Notes: generated by a model from the sequence alone, not told the origin. Counted from the stretch's first letter, positions 40,739-51,093 are shown. The stretch: 64,000 bases of DNA from Nitrosophilus labii (GCF_014466985.1 NZ_AP022827.1:38673-102672), one strand, 5' to 3'. Translations and numbers: made by a program.

Positions 40739-43700
40739 ATGAAAAAAATAATTCTTATATTATTATTTGCTACTGGTTCATTTGCTGCCGGATATAACGG
40801 TGTTATATATACTTGGGGTTATGCAGATGTTATAAACGAAGTTATGCTCGCAATTAAAGGTATAGTAACAGGGATTGATAATTTAGCCAAAGCTGCAATG
40901 GCTTTGGCTTTTTTTATTTTTGCAATTAAAAAAGCTACCGACAATAGAGTTAATCCCGTCTATGAATTTGGCAAGTTGCTATTTTTATTTGCGGGAGTTT
41001 CATATTTTTTCTTGCAGGCACCAGACGATGATAAACACAGATTTGTAATAGAGGATAAAGTAACAGGCGAAGTTTATACCGTAAGTCAAATCCCCCTTGG
41101 TATCGGATTAACGTATTCACTTTTATCTACGCTTGAAGATGGCATAGCAAATGCTATGGAAATTCATTTTTCAACACCTTTATCTATCAATTATAGGAAT
41201 GCAGGCTTTGGCTACCCATTAACCACACAACTCAATACAAATAGTATTGATTTTCCTGATGCATATTTTAAAAGAACATATTTTGATTATATAAGTAATT
41301 GTGTTTTGTATGATATAGAAAGCGGAGCTTTGAATGTAAATGATATAGTAACAGCAAATAATATACTTAATGCAATAACTTCAAATAGCTCAAGGCTTAC
41401 AAACAAATATACCCCGGCCAACCCAAATGGAGAAACAATCCAATGTAGTGAAGCATCAAATTACATAAAAGATCAGGTAGATAGTCAAATGGACTCTCTA
41501 ATAAATCTTGCAGCTGCTATTAACGGTGAAACAACTACTTTGTATCAAGATAGAGCATCTTATATTTCGGAGCTATATTTTGGAGCAAATCAAAATGCAA
41601 GAGAATATTTACAGCAAAATGTTTTAATCAAATTAACTAATCAGGGGTTTGTTAATTCGGCAAAAGCATCAGGTTTGGACCCTAATGCCCTTGCCTGGGG
41701 AACCACAATGGCCGAATTACAAACGAAAAGTCAATTTACTATGGCAGGGCTGCTTGCAAAAGACTATTTGCCAAAAATGAAAGCCGTATTGGTATCGGTG
41801 ATCATAGGATTGTCTTGGCTTATAGCAATTCTTGCTATTGCATTCGGAGAACTTACTCACATTAAAATGTTTTTTACTCTAATGTTATGGCTTGTTTTAT
41901 GGACTCCTATTTTGGTAATTTTAAATTTTATAGGCGATATTTATATTTCAAATATTTTTACGGAAACAGCCAATCAAACAGGACAATATTTCACTATGCA
42001 AATGAAGCCAATGATTGACTCTAAAACAAGCAATGTTGTAGCATGGCTTGGCTATCTATCTTGGCTTACCCCACTTTTAGCGTATTCTTTGGCTAAAGCA
42101 TCTGAACATGGTTTTGTACAGCTTGCAAGCTCATTAGGAGCGTCTATACAAGGTGGAACAAATACAGGTGGTAGAAATCTTGCTGAAAAGATGACTACCG
42201 CTACTCAACCGGCTATAAGAGTAGGCAACGATGTATATGGTGATCTTGGCGGACACATTTCACAAAACACCCAAGGTGCTAACCATGGAATGTACGGAGA
42301 TCATACATATAGCATTACAAAACATACCGATAAAAATACCGGCATAACTACAAGCAATATCGAGATGGATCATGGCTTGACAAAAATGCAAGTAGCGAGC
42401 AATAAAATTGTTGGTTTCGATTCCCCTGGCAGTATGGCATATGCTCAGAATATTTCAAATACCGCCTCTAATGAATATTCAAAAGCACAAACTAATCTAA
42501 AAAATGCTCAAACTGAATTATCTAATAGCATATCAAATAGCATTGATACTATAAACTCAAATGAAAGTGCTTTTCAAGACATGATAAGCAAAGGTGTTGC
42601 GCAAAGTGATATTAAAAATATATCAAAAGCTGAAAGTGAAGCATTTAATAAAACTTTTGAACATTCCGAAGGTTTTGGAGAAAGTTTTCAGAATATGAAG
42701 AAGATAGCAGCTAACGGAAGTGGATTTATTACGGCAAAAGTAGTATCCGGGGGTGTTGAATACACAGCTTTTGATGCTAATGGCAAAAAGTATTCCTGGA
42801 CAGACACATCCAAAGAAGCCGAACAACATTTGGCAGAATTTAAAGAAACATTGCAACATCAATTTACCGAAAATGAAGAATATAGAAAATCTCTTGCTAA
42901 TGTAACAAAACATATAGATTCCGAAAAAGCCAGCCAACTTGAAACAGCATCTAAAAAATATACTGAAAGTCTAACAGAAGCTGAATCAGCAGCTCAAAAA
43001 CTTTCCTTTGCTCAAAATACTCAAAAGATGCTTACCAGCGATGCCGGTGCTGCATTTTTGAATAACTGGATAAAAGGAGATCCTAATTTAAGAAAAATGC
43101 CTATCGAAAAGGCAGCAATTGAAGCCGCCGGACGCTGGGAAGATTTATTGGCCAAAGGTGATTTTGAGAAATTAAATGAACTGTATAAAAAATATGGAGC
43201 CGGAAACATTGATACTTTATCAGAAAATGTAGATGTTAGCGGTATAGAAAAAATGAAATCGGCTATGCATACCCCTAAAAATATTTCAGTTGTTGATACT
43301 TCAAAGCTTTATGATGATGATCAAAAACTTGGAGAGCAAAAAGACAAGATGCTTCAAAACTATAATAACACCAAAAACACTCTCCAGTCTGATAATTCTG
43401 AAATAGGTGAGAAGGTACAAAAGAGTGTAAATAATGGAAAAGCTTGGGGAGAACAAGGGTTGTTTAATCGTTTTTGGGAAGACAATAAAGATGAGATAGT
43501 AACCGGTGCAGTTGCACTTGGACTTGGGTTAGGAGCTACGTCAAAAGCTGCTAAGGATATTGCAGGTAAAGTTTTGGATAAATTCAAAAATGCAAAAAAT
43601 ATTGACGAACTCGAAGAAATTATGCAAAAAACAGATCAGCTTGAAGATGCAATTAAGAAAAACTCACCTGAAACAAAAAAACTGATGGAAGAACTTGGAT

Positions 43701-45226
43701 TAAGAGATGCATTTGAAAAAGGTGGAGGAGTATTTAATAAAGATGGTTCGATAGATCAAGTTCGTACAAAACTTAATGAAGAACTGAGAGATTTTGCAAA
43801 GCTTACTGCAAAAACTGAAGATATAGCAGATAATATAAAACCTAATTCGTATAAAACCGAAGAAAGTTTCTTTGACAATGTCAAAAAAGGTGTAAACGAA
43901 CTGCTTGATGATGCGTGGAAAGCTGTTAAAGATCCAAAAGTAATAATGAGTGGAGCAGCTGAAATAGCAAAGGCAGGAGCAGTCGGAGTAGTATTAGAAG
44001 AGGCTTTTTTTATGGAAACAGCTGCAAGCGGGCAGTTTATCCCTTCTCAAGAAATGGAAAAAGGTTATGTACCTGTTAATAAATTTACTTTTGTTGACTC
44101 GGCAGGTTATCCTACAAAAGAAGCACAAGCATACGAAGATTTTGTAAAAAATAATAACATTGATCTATCTAAGCAACAAGTATATGCACATTACAAAGAT
44201 GGCGGTATGTTTGGAAATGATACTGTTGAGTTTAGAGTAGGTGAGAAGGTACAAAAGAGTGTAAATAATGGAAAAGCTTGGGGAGAACAAGGGTTGTTTA
44301 ATCGTTTTTGGGAAGACAATAAAGATGAGATAGTAACCGGTGCAGTTGCACTTGGACTTGGGTTAGGAGCTACGTCAAAAGCTGCTAAGGATATTGCAGG
44401 TAAAGTTTTGGATAAATTCAAAAATGCAAAAAATATTGACGAACTCGAAGAAATTATGCAAAAAACAGATCAGCTTGAAGATGCAATTAAGAAAAACTCA
44501 CCTGAAACAAAAAAACTGATGGAAGAACTTGGATTAAGAGATGCATTTGAAAAAGGTGGAGGAGTATTTAATAAAGATGGTTCGATAGATCAAGTTCGTA
44601 CAAAACTTAATGAAGAACTGAGAGATTTTGCAAAGCTTACTGCAAAAACTGAAGATATAGCAGATAATATAAAACCTAATTCGTATAAAACCGAAGAAAG
44701 TTTCTTTGACAATGTCAAAAAAGGTGTAAACGAACTGCTTGATGATGCGTGGAAAGCTGTTAAAGATCCAAAAGTAATAATGAGTGGAGCAGCTGAAATA
44801 GCAAAGGCAGGAGCAGTCGGAGTAGTATTAGAAGAGGCTTTTTTTATGGAAACAGCTGCAAGCGGGCAGTTTATCCCTTCTCAAGAAATGGAAAAAGGTT
44901 ATGTACCTGTTAATAAATTTACTTTTGTTGACTCGGCAGGTTATCCTACAAAAGAAGCACAAGCATACGAAGATTTTGTAAAAAATAATAACATTGATCT
45001 ATCTAAGCAACAAGTATATGCACATTACAAAGATGGCGGTATGTTTGGAAATGATACTGTTGAGTTTAGAGTAGGTGAGAAGGTGCAGGAAAATGGATTT
45101 TCTTTAATAGACAAAAATGATATTCTTGGCAAACAAATATCCGATCTAAAAATACAAATTAAACAACTACAAAACAATCCGAGTAATGCAATCCCAGTAA
45201 GTAAGGAAAAAGATGAAGTTCTTTAA
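40739..45226 (+). CDS. traG: TraG-like mating protein with an internal tandem duplication
   Basis: This 1495-residue protein starts with a signal peptide and the TraG N-terminal segment (AAGYNGVIYTWGYADVINEVMLAIKG). Several membrane helices extend to about residue 470, followed by a long polar domain. TraG acts in pilus assembly and, through its C-terminal part, in mating-pair stabilisation and exclusion. Residues about 890-1167 are repeated once more in tandem as two 278-residue copies. Without the duplication the length would be about 1217. It overlaps traF by 14 bases. Confidence 0.85.
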   Translation: MKKIILILLFATGSFAAGYNGVIYTWGYADVINEVMLAIKGIVTGIDNLAKAAMALAFFIFAIKKATDNRVNPVYEFGKLLFLFAGVSYFFLQAPDDDKHRFVIEDKVTGEVYTVSQIPLGIGLTYSLLSTLEDGIANAMEIHFSTPLSINYRNAGFGYPLTTQLNTNSIDFPDAYFKRTYFDYISNCVLYDIESGALNVNDIVTANNILNAITSNSSRLTNKYTPANPNGETIQCSEASNYIKDQVDSQMDSLINLAAAINGETTTLYQDRASYISELYFGANQNAREYLQQNVLIKLTNQGFVNSAKASGLDPNALAWGTTMAELQTKSQFTMAGLLAKDYLPKMKAVLVSVIIGLSWLIAILAIAFGELTHIKMFFTLMLWLVLWTPILVILNFIGDIYISNIFTETANQTGQYFTMQMKPMIDSKTSNVVAWLGYLSWLTPLLAYSLAKASEHGFVQLASSLGASIQGGTNTGGRNLAEKMTTATQPAIRVGNDVYGDLGGHISQNTQGANHGMYGDHTYSITKHTDKNTGITTSNIEMDHGLTKMQVASNKIVGFDSPGSMAYAQNISNTASNEYSKAQTNLKNAQTELSNSISNSIDTINSNESAFQDMISKGVAQSDIKNISKAESEAFNKTFEHSEGFGESFQNMKKIAANGSGFITAKVVSGGVEYTAFDANGKKYSWTDTSKEAEQHLAEFKETLQHQFTENEEYRKSLANVTKHIDSEKASQLETASKKYTESLTEAESAAQKLSFAQNTQKMLTSDAGAAFLNNWIKGDPNLRKMPIEKAAIEAAGRWEDLLAKGDFEKLNELYKKYGAGNIDTLSENVDVSGIEKMKSAMHTPKNISVVDTSKLYDDDQKLGEQKDKMLQNYNNTKNTLQSDNSEIGEKVQKSVNNGKAWGEQGLFNRFWEDNKDEIVTGAVALGLGLGATSKAAKDIAGKVLDKFKNAKNIDELEEIMQKTDQLEDAIKKNSPETKKLMEELGLRDAFEKGGGVFNKDGSIDQVRTKLNEELRDFAKLTAKTEDIADNIKPNSYKTEESFFDNVKKGVNELLDDAWKAVKDPKVIMSGAAEIAKAGAVGVVLEEAFFMETAASGQFIPSQEMEKGYVPVNKFTFVDSAGYPTKEAQAYEDFVKNNNIDLSKQQVYAHYKDGGMFGNDTVEFRVGEKVQKSVNNGKAWGEQGLFNRFWEDNKDEIVTGAVALGLGLGATSKAAKDIAGKVLDKFKNAKNIDELEEIMQKTDQLEDAIKKNSPETKKLMEELGLRDAFEKGGGVFNKDGSIDQVRTKLNEELRDFAKLTAKTEDIADNIKPNSYKTEESFFDNVKKGVNELLDDAWKAVKDPKVIMSGAAEIAKAGAVGVVLEEAFFMETAASGQFIPSQEMEKGYVPVNKFTFVDSAGYPTKEAQAYEDFVKNNNIDLSKQQVYAHYKDGGMFGNDTVEFRVGEKVQENGFSLIDKNDILGKQISDLKIQIKQLQNNPSNAIPVSKEKDEVL
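43406..45073 (+). repeat. Two tandem 834-bp direct repeats inside traG
   Basis: 43406-44239 and 44240-45073 appear identical by eye over their length, giving 278-codon in-frame copies. A GGTGAGAAGGT string occurs at the start of each copy and again at 45074, so the duplication could have arisen between short direct repeats. Each copy encodes a Gly/Ala-rich segment (TGAVALGLGLGATSKAAKD) and a second hydrophobic patch (AGAVGVVLEEAFFM). Confidence 0.9.
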
Positions 45227-45974
45227 ATATATGGTTTTTTGTATGATAGTAGTTAATACTTTTGCATCTAACGATTTTTTTTCTAAAGGCAAAGAGGGTT
45301 GGTTTTATTATAAAGAGGAAAAAATAGAAAATAAAAATGATGAAAATAAAACAGTGTCTGATGAAGAGTTTATTAAAACGATACCATATGATCGGCTCGA
45401 TGATATGACAGCAGATGAATTTGGAGAACTTTTAGAAAAAACAAAAAAGATTGCAGTAATGAAACCTACAAAAGAAAATGTCAGAGCCGTAATGCGATTA
45501 AAAAAGTACATGCTCGACAAAGCAGAAAAGTTCACAAAAGTACAATATGTGCTCATGCTTGAAGAACCAGAACTTGAATACCCAGAGATTGGTAAAGATA
45601 AATTCGCAAGAAGTACACAATTCTTAGAGAAAGAAAAAGAGAAGAAAGAGTTTTTTAAAAAACATAAAGAGGATCTTGCATTTGTAATGTTCTACAAATC
45701 GGAAAATGAACTTGCATTCAAGAGACAAAAAATTATCTATCAAATGCTTGAAAGAGATTATGGTGTAGAGACTGAGTTTGTAAACTTACAGGAGAGGCCT
45801 GAGCTTGTGTCGAAATTTAAAATCAAAACGACACCTGATAACTTTTTTATCTATAAAAACAGTAGAGGTGAAGCTATTTGGATGAGAATAAAGGCAGGAC
45901 TTGCTACGAAAGAGGAGCTTGTCAAAAATACGATGTTCCTTTTTGAAAATGCGATTAAAGAGAGTGATAAATGA
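45213..45974 (+). CDS. traF: TraF, periplasmic pilus assembly protein
   Basis: This 253-residue protein has a signal peptide (to about residue 18) and begins its mature chain with the TraF feature GKEGWFYYKEE. The C-terminal half is thioredoxin-like (LAFVMFYKSENELAFKRQ ... FKIKTTPDNFFIYK) but lacks CxxC, as in F TraF. It works with TraH and TraW in the periplasm. It overlaps traW by four bases. Confidence 0.85.
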   Translation: MKFFKYMVFCMIVVNTFASNDFFSKGKEGWFYYKEEKIENKNDENKTVSDEEFIKTIPYDRLDDMTADEFGELLEKTKKIAVMKPTKENVRAVMRLKKYMLDKAEKFTKVQYVLMLEEPELEYPEIGKDKFARSTQFLEKEKEKKEFFKKHKEDLAFVMFYKSENELAFKRQKIIYQMLERDYGVETEFVNLQERPELVSKFKIKTTPDNFFIYKNSRGEAIWMRIKAGLATKEELVKNTMFLFENAIKESDK

Positions 45975-46600
45975 GAAAACTTGTATTGTTGATATTTTTA
46001 GCTGGACTAATTTTTGCCAAAGAGGCAAACATTTTTTATTTAGGAAAAACATATGATTTTGCAGAAGAAGATCTTTTGATAGCAATTAAAAAATATATCG
46101 AAGATAACAAAGAATACCTTGAATCTAAACTTAACAAAATGCGTGATACTGCAAAAAATAGAATAAAAAACTACAAACCTGAAGGAATTAAACCTTTAAC
46201 TCCGGCCAAAAAGAATAGAGTGTTTTATCCAGATCTCACTTATACACTTGATAGAGATATTACAGATGCCGAGGGCAAGATTATCTATCCAAAAGGTTTT
46301 ACGTTCAATCCCCTCAAATATGCACATTTGAGTTATGGAATAGTAGTTATTAATGGCAAAAATCCTACGGAAGTAGAATGGTTTAAGAACAGCAAATATG
46401 CAAATACAATAGCGTATAGACTGCTGATAACAGATGGCAATTATTATAAATTAACAAAAGAATTGAACCAAAATGTATACTATTGTATGCCACAAATACA
46501 AGAAAGATTTCAATTAAAACATACACCGAGTATCATAATCCAAAAAGGCGATAAGATGGAAGTAAGAGAGATATGTCTTGGAAGCAACAAGGAGAATTGA
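45971..46600 (+). CDS. traW: TraW, periplasmic pilus assembly protein
   Basis: The 209-residue exported protein shows TraW features: GKTYDFAEEDLL near the mature N-terminus, RVFYPDLTYTLDRDITDAEG, GFTFNPLKYAHL and the C-terminal LKHTPSIIIQKGDKMEVREI. TraW cooperates with TraU, TraF and TrbC. Its TGA overlaps the traU ATG by one base. Confidence 0.92.
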   Translation: MRKLVLLIFLAGLIFAKEANIFYLGKTYDFAEEDLLIAIKKYIEDNKEYLESKLNKMRDTAKNRIKNYKPEGIKPLTPAKKNRVFYPDLTYTLDRDITDAEGKIIYPKGFTFNPLKYAHLSYGIVVINGKNPTEVEWFKNSKYANTIAYRLLITDGNYYKLTKELNQNVYYCMPQIQERFQLKHTPSIIIQKGDKMEVREICLGSNKEN

Positions 46601-47586
46601 TGAAAAAAGGATTTGCAGTTCTTTTTTTTACATTAATGCTACTGTGGCCATCTGGTAAAGCTGAAGCAGTATGTAAAGCTAATCCGGCTCAACTTGTTAC
46701 TATTATGACAAGCACCTGTTATTCTTGTATGTTACCGCTTAGAATTGCTGGAATTACAATATTACAAGGGCCTATGCCAGATCCAATGGGTAGTGTCGGC
46801 TCTCCAATATGTATATGCAATATGCCGCCCCCACTTTTTGTAAGAATTGGTATCCCTGTAAGTTTCTTTGAACCGAGTCGTTTGATCGATGTCGTAAAAG
46901 ATCCATACTGTTTTGCTGGTTTGGGTTTTGGACTTGGTTTAAATCCTATGCAAGGAGGAACCAAGGGTGATGCAATAAGCAAAAGCAGAACATTTTTTCA
47001 AGCACACTATTACATTTTTCCTCTTTATGCAATACTTGAGCTTATGACAGATTTTATATGTCTTGAAACTACTGGTTTTGATGTAGCGTACATAACAGAA
47101 GTAGATCCATTATGGAACGATGATATGTTAAGTGCAATTATAAATCCAGAAGCATTGTTATTTGGAAATCCTATTACAAATATGGCTTGTATTGCCGATA
47201 GCGTAGCAGCACAGATAAACGCACCGCTTGATCCTCTGTTTTGGTGCAAAGGGAGCTGGGGAAATGCTTATCCGCTTACCGGAAACACAAATACTAAAGA
47301 CTATGTAGAGGATAGTGCAAGTGTGGCTGCATCTATAATTTATAAACTTCATAGACAACTGATTCTTTGGGGTAGTTGGGGTCAGCTTGGATTGTGTGGA
47401 TATTATCCGGCTCCAATATGGAGAAAGTCAGCCTACCGTATGCAAATCATGGCACCAATACCACATCCAATAGCCACCGGAATAGGGCAAAGTGGGCTTT
47501 TGTGGAGCTATGGGAAAAATATTCCTTTTGTTGGAGATAACTTTAATTATTTACTATTCAAAAAAAGGGAGTGTTGTGCATTCTAA
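46600..47586 (+). CDS. traU: TraU, conjugative DNA-transfer protein
   Basis: ATG 46600 follows GGAG and gives a 328-residue exported, cysteine-rich protein. CKANPAQLVT, TSTCYSCMLPLRIAGI, GSPICICNMPPPLFVRIGIPVSFFEPSRLIDVV and the late LGLCGYYPAPIW blocks match TraU. The protein is needed for DNA transfer rather than pilus synthesis in F. Its many cysteines fit the DsbC-like enzyme in the other operon. Confidence 0.95.
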   Translation: MKKGFAVLFFTLMLLWPSGKAEAVCKANPAQLVTIMTSTCYSCMLPLRIAGITILQGPMPDPMGSVGSPICICNMPPPLFVRIGIPVSFFEPSRLIDVVKDPYCFAGLGFGLGLNPMQGGTKGDAISKSRTFFQAHYYIFPLYAILELMTDFICLETTGFDVAYITEVDPLWNDDMLSAIINPEALLFGNPITNMACIADSVAAQINAPLDPLFWCKGSWGNAYPLTGNTNTKDYVEDSASVAASIIYKLHRQLILWGSWGQLGLCGYYPAPIWRKSAYRMQIMAPIPHPIATGIGQSGLLWSYGKNIPFVGDNFNYLLFKKRECCAF

Positions 47587-48316
47587 TTGTTTAAAAGATA
47601 AAGTAAACAACAACTTCAATAAAATATTTTTAAGCAATTTGATTTTAATTGATTATCATTTGCAGCCTATATTCCAAAATGGATATAACAAAAAAATCAG
47701 GTCCTATGAAGTTTTAAGCAGAGTATTTCAAAATGGTAATATACAATCTATCACACCAGATATTGCAAGTAAATTCACTAAAGAGTTATTGTTGTTTGTT
47801 AAAAACATTCTCCATGATCAAAGTATAAAAAGTAGTGGAATATCGATTAATTTGTCACAAGATGAACTTACAGAGGAAAATTCTGATTATATTTGCAGTT
47901 ATTTTAATGCTGCTGAGGCCAAATTGATAACAATTGAAATTACTGAAGATGTTCTGATTTGCGAGAATAAAGGAAACCTACTTTTGAATCTAAAAAGAAA
48001 AGGTTTTAGTATAGCACTTGATGATTTTTGTTCGGAGAAATCGGTAAGAGATCTTGTTTGTGATTACGATTTTATTGATACAATCAAGTTTGATGGTGTT
48101 TTTATGCAAAGTATCAAAAAGGGGAAAACGGCAATTATAGATGCACTTAAACATCTTAATTCTTTTGCAAAATCGTTGAAAAAAAAGACTGTTATAGAAC
48201 ATATTGAAAACAAAGAGCTGTATTCTATTGCTAAAACAATAGAAGCGGACTATCTGCAAGGTTACTACCTCGGTAGACCATTACCAGTACACTCTTACAT
48301 AAGGGAAGTTGAATGA
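47576..48316 (+). CDS. EAL-domain protein (cyclic-di-GMP phosphodiesterase type) within the tra block
   Basis: GTG 47576, shortly after GGGAG and overlapping traU by 11 bases, is the best start. The 246-residue protein is a lone EAL domain. EVL (residues 45-47) replaces EAL, and NLS, IEITE, LDDFC, KFDG, IEHIEN and QGYYLGRPLP follow in order. The metal- and substrate-binding acidic residues look retained, so activity is plausible. It is coupled between traU and trbC. Confidence 0.85.
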   Translation: MHSNCLKDKVNNNFNKIFLSNLILIDYHLQPIFQNGYNKKIRSYEVLSRVFQNGNIQSITPDIASKFTKELLLFVKNILHDQSIKSSGISINLSQDELTEENSDYICSYFNAAEAKLITIEITEDVLICENKGNLLLNLKRKGFSIALDDFCSEKSVRDLVCDYDFIDTIKFDGVFMQSIKKGKTAIIDALKHLNSFAKSLKKKTVIEHIENKELYSIAKTIEADYLQGYYLGRPLPVHSYIREVE

Positions 48317-49239
48317 AATGGTTGATGATAACACTTACCTGCATAATGTTAATTGCAAGTGAAGATATCAATAAAACAGAACTGTTCATGAAAAAATATT
48401 TGAGCAAACAGAGGATGGAAACGGTTAGAATTGACCCTGAAGAGTTGCGGAAAAACAGTTTAGATCTCAATTTGACACAATTCAAAAAACTTAAAGATAT
48501 GAATGCAAGTGAGATAAAAAGAAAATACAACATAAGTTTTGGAAAAAGTAATGCAGCAGAAGAATATGCAAAAGAAGTTAATAATTATGTAAAATCTAAA
48601 AAATTTCAAAAAGGTGTAGTTGCGAATCAAAACTACATCTTGTATGATAAATCAATTGACTGGAGTAAATATGCGGGAAAATATAGTGTTCAAACCAAAG
48701 AAATTATGGAACAGCTCGCAAAAGACAACAGTCCTCTTTTATCAACCAATAAGTATTTAGAGCCAAACGAAAAAATATTCATTGTAATAAGTTCATCACT
48801 ACCGGACGCAACAATTAAAAACTATTTTAAGATGCTTGAACCGGTAAATACCGATGTAACTTTTGTATTAAGAGGTGTTATTGGTTCTCCTAAAAAAATA
48901 ATGCCTACAATAAATTATATAAACAAGCTTTTGATAAAAGATGAAAACGGCGATAAGAGTGATATAAAGAACAGATACCAATTCAATATCGAAATCAATC
49001 CAAAAATAACAAGGAGGTTTGATGTAGAAGCGGTACCAGCGGTTTTGTTTATTAAAAATTACAATCCGGTTGTTCAGCAGTATAAATCCACAATAGGTAG
49101 TCCGGATCCTGATGAGCTATATTGGATAGCATATGGTGAAGCAAGCGTGAACTATACCCTTAAAAAGATAAATGAGAAAGCAAAAAGCAAGGGAATAGAA
49201 AGATTATTAAAAGCTATGAATAAATCATTTTATAAATAA
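48313..49239 (+). CDS. trbC: TrbC-like periplasmic transfer protein
   Basis: This 308-residue exported protein has an N-terminal polar domain. Its C-terminal TrbC domain includes EKIFIVISSSLPDATIKNYFKMLEPVNTDVTFVLRG and NIEINPKITRRFDVEAVPAVLFI, a thioredoxin-like fold without CxxC. TrbC acts with TraW in pilus assembly, and many relatives are TraW-TrbC fusions. It overlaps the EAL gene by four bases. Confidence 0.88.
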   Translation: MKWLMITLTCIMLIASEDINKTELFMKKYLSKQRMETVRIDPEELRKNSLDLNLTQFKKLKDMNASEIKRKYNISFGKSNAAEEYAKEVNNYVKSKKFQKGVVANQNYILYDKSIDWSKYAGKYSVQTKEIMEQLAKDNSPLLSTNKYLEPNEKIFIVISSSLPDATIKNYFKMLEPVNTDVTFVLRGVIGSPKKIMPTINYINKLLIKDENGDKSDIKNRYQFNIEINPKITRRFDVEAVPAVLFIKNYNPVVQQYKSTIGSPDPDELYWIAYGEASVNYTLKKINEKAKSKGIERLLKAMNKSFYK

Positions 49240-49251
49240 GGAGGATATTAC

Positions 49252-49437
49252 ATGGATTTCAAAGAAGCAATACAAAAGATAATGGACAATGCCGAAAAAA
49301 CATTGGATAAAATAACAGGAGAAACGCCTGAAAGCAGAGCTGCCGCAAAGGAAAAAATGAGGAAATTTTTTAGTGATTTATTAAACAGATCCGAAAAAGC
49401 TAAAAGTGAGGATAAAAAAGATGAAAAAAATTGCTAA
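49252..49437 (+). CDS. Small charged helical protein
   Basis: The 61-residue protein begins MDFKEAIQKIMDNAEKTLDK after an AAGGAGGA site and is almost entirely charged helix. It overlaps the thioredoxin-like gene by 17 bases. Function unknown. Confidence 0.6.
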   Translation: MDFKEAIQKIMDNAEKTLDKITGETPESRAAAKEKMRKFFSDLLNRSEKAKSEDKKDEKNC

Positions 49438-49849
49438 GATTTTACTTGGATTGATATTTTTATTACAAATTGCAGTTGCAGGCACATACACCAGCATATA
49501 TGATGCCTTGCCTGAAGCGCAAAATGAGAACAAATTAATTGCTTTTTTCATTTTGTCAAGTAATTGTCCGCATTGTATCAAGTTTATGCAAGATGTTAAT
49601 AATAATAAAAATCTGTTGAATTTTCTTCAAAATAAATATGTGGTAGTATATACAGATATTGCAAGAGGCGGAAAAGTTCCTGTTGATTTGCCTTTCCAGG
49701 GCGAAACACCAACTTTTATGATTGTAACACCATCAGGCAGGGTTGTAATGCAACCGATTGAAGGAATAATACCTTCGGCAATGCTATATGATTTTGTAAA
49801 AAAAGTCCAATTATTAAAAGAAAAATATGACGAAAGTTCAGGGCTATGA
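49421..49849 (+). CDS. Exported thioredoxin-fold protein with a CPHC active site
   Basis: The start at MKKIAKILLG follows GAGGAT. The 142-residue protein has a signal peptide (to about residue 22), active site SSNCPHCIKF and cis-proline loop GETPTFMIV. CPHC is the DsbA-type motif, so it may oxidise thiols of exported Tra proteins. Its stop overlaps the helicase start by four bases. Confidence 0.8.
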   Translation: MKKIAKILLGLIFLLQIAVAGTYTSIYDALPEAQNENKLIAFFILSSNCPHCIKFMQDVNNNKNLLNFLQNKYVVVYTDIARGGKVPVDLPFQGETPTFMIVTPSGRVVMQPIEGIIPSAMLYDFVKKVQLLKEKYDESSGL

Positions 49850-51084
49850 GTAAGCTTTATAATATTAATATTGAAAGAGCAATATTAAGTTCATTTGTGT
49901 TTGACCCTCAACTATTTGAAAAATATGGACCACAATTAAAACCAGACCATTTTTTTCATCCTTTCCATCAAAGTTTATTCGAAGCGATCGTATATTTATT
50001 TGAGAACGATAAACCAATTGATGAGGAGTTTTTAAAGGATTATCTTGAAAAGCATAACAGATTCAATGAAATAGAATTTCTTGAGGTTTTGGCTGCAAAT
50101 CCATTGTCAAATTTAGTTGTATACATAGAAGAATTAAAAGAGAAGGCAAGAAAAAGAAAACTATTTTATGAAGTAAAGAGTATCTTACAAGCGGCAGAGA
50201 TCGAAGATAAAAGTTCATATGAAATCAAAAGTAACCTGATATCTTTTATCGAAGAATATGATAATAAAACACTTAATGAAACAAGAATAATTAACATACA
50301 TAAAGTGAACGAAATAGAGGAAAAGGAGCCGGAATTTTGGTTAAAAAGCTGGTTGCCAATTCCTAAAAACGCAATAACATTCATCTCGGCAAGAGGCGGA
50401 TCAGGTAAAAGTTTTCTTTTATTGCAAATCCTAATCAGGTTTTGCATGGAAAATCCAAATTTAAAAGCCTTTGGATGGCTAAGTGAAGATACCGTTGGTA
50501 TTTCAAAATCAAGAATGAATAAAATTGTAAATAAAATTATTTCCCTTAAAAACCCGGAAAAAATTTTTGATAGAATTAGTATTGCAGGTACGGACACAAT
50601 GCCTATTTATATTGCTGAAACTAATAATGCTGGAGTTTTAAAGGTAAGCGAATATTTTTACCAAATGAAAAAAGAATTAAGCGAGTTCGATCTTATTATA
50701 TTTGATCCCCTTATTGCTTTTTATGGGGGAGAGGAAAATTCTAATACAAATGCTCGATATTTTATGAATTTACTAAACACTTGGGCAATAAAGGAGAATA
50801 AAACGATAGTTTTATCTCATCATAGCAGAAAAGAAGATAATAAGGTAAGGGGTGCAGGAGCTTTTGTAGATGCAGTGAGATTACATTATGAATTAAAAAA
50901 TATAGATAAAAAATCAAAAAATCCTGATACATTTAAAACTATATTTGTAGAAAAGGATAATTGGGGAGTTAAAATTATCTTGGGTGGAGATAAAGTAGAG
51001 AGACAAATATTCCCTCAATCTGCGAAAAATACAACAAACAGGAAAGAGGGAATTGGTAAAACAACATTATATGATGACTTTTAA
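49846..51084 (+). CDS. RepA/DnaB-type replicative helicase with DnaB N-terminal domain
   Basis: This 412-residue protein joins a DnaB-like N-terminal domain (NIERAILSSFVFDPQLFE ... DHFFHPFHQSLFEAIVYLFENDKPID, residues 6-95) to a RecA-fold ATPase. Walker A GGSGKSFLL lies near residue 184, Walker B LIIFDPLIAFYGG near residue 285 and a histidine motif VLSHHSRK near residue 322. The ATPase resembles RSF1010 RepA-type hexameric helicases. It should load at the iteron origin with the next gene's product. Confidence 0.8.
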   Translation: MSKLYNINIERAILSSFVFDPQLFEKYGPQLKPDHFFHPFHQSLFEAIVYLFENDKPIDEEFLKDYLEKHNRFNEIEFLEVLAANPLSNLVVYIEELKEKARKRKLFYEVKSILQAAEIEDKSSYEIKSNLISFIEEYDNKTLNETRIINIHKVNEIEEKEPEFWLKSWLPIPKNAITFISARGGSGKSFLLLQILIRFCMENPNLKAFGWLSEDTVGISKSRMNKIVNKIISLKNPEKIFDRISIAGTDTMPIYIAETNNAGVLKVSEYFYQMKKELSEFDLIIFDPLIAFYGGEENSNTNARYFMNLLNTWAIKENKTIVLSHHSRKEDNKVRGAGAFVDAVRLHYELKNIDKKSKNPDTFKTIFVEKDNWGVKIILGGDKVERQIFPQSAKNTTNRKEGIGKTTLYDDF

Positions 51085-51093
51085 GGAAAAATC

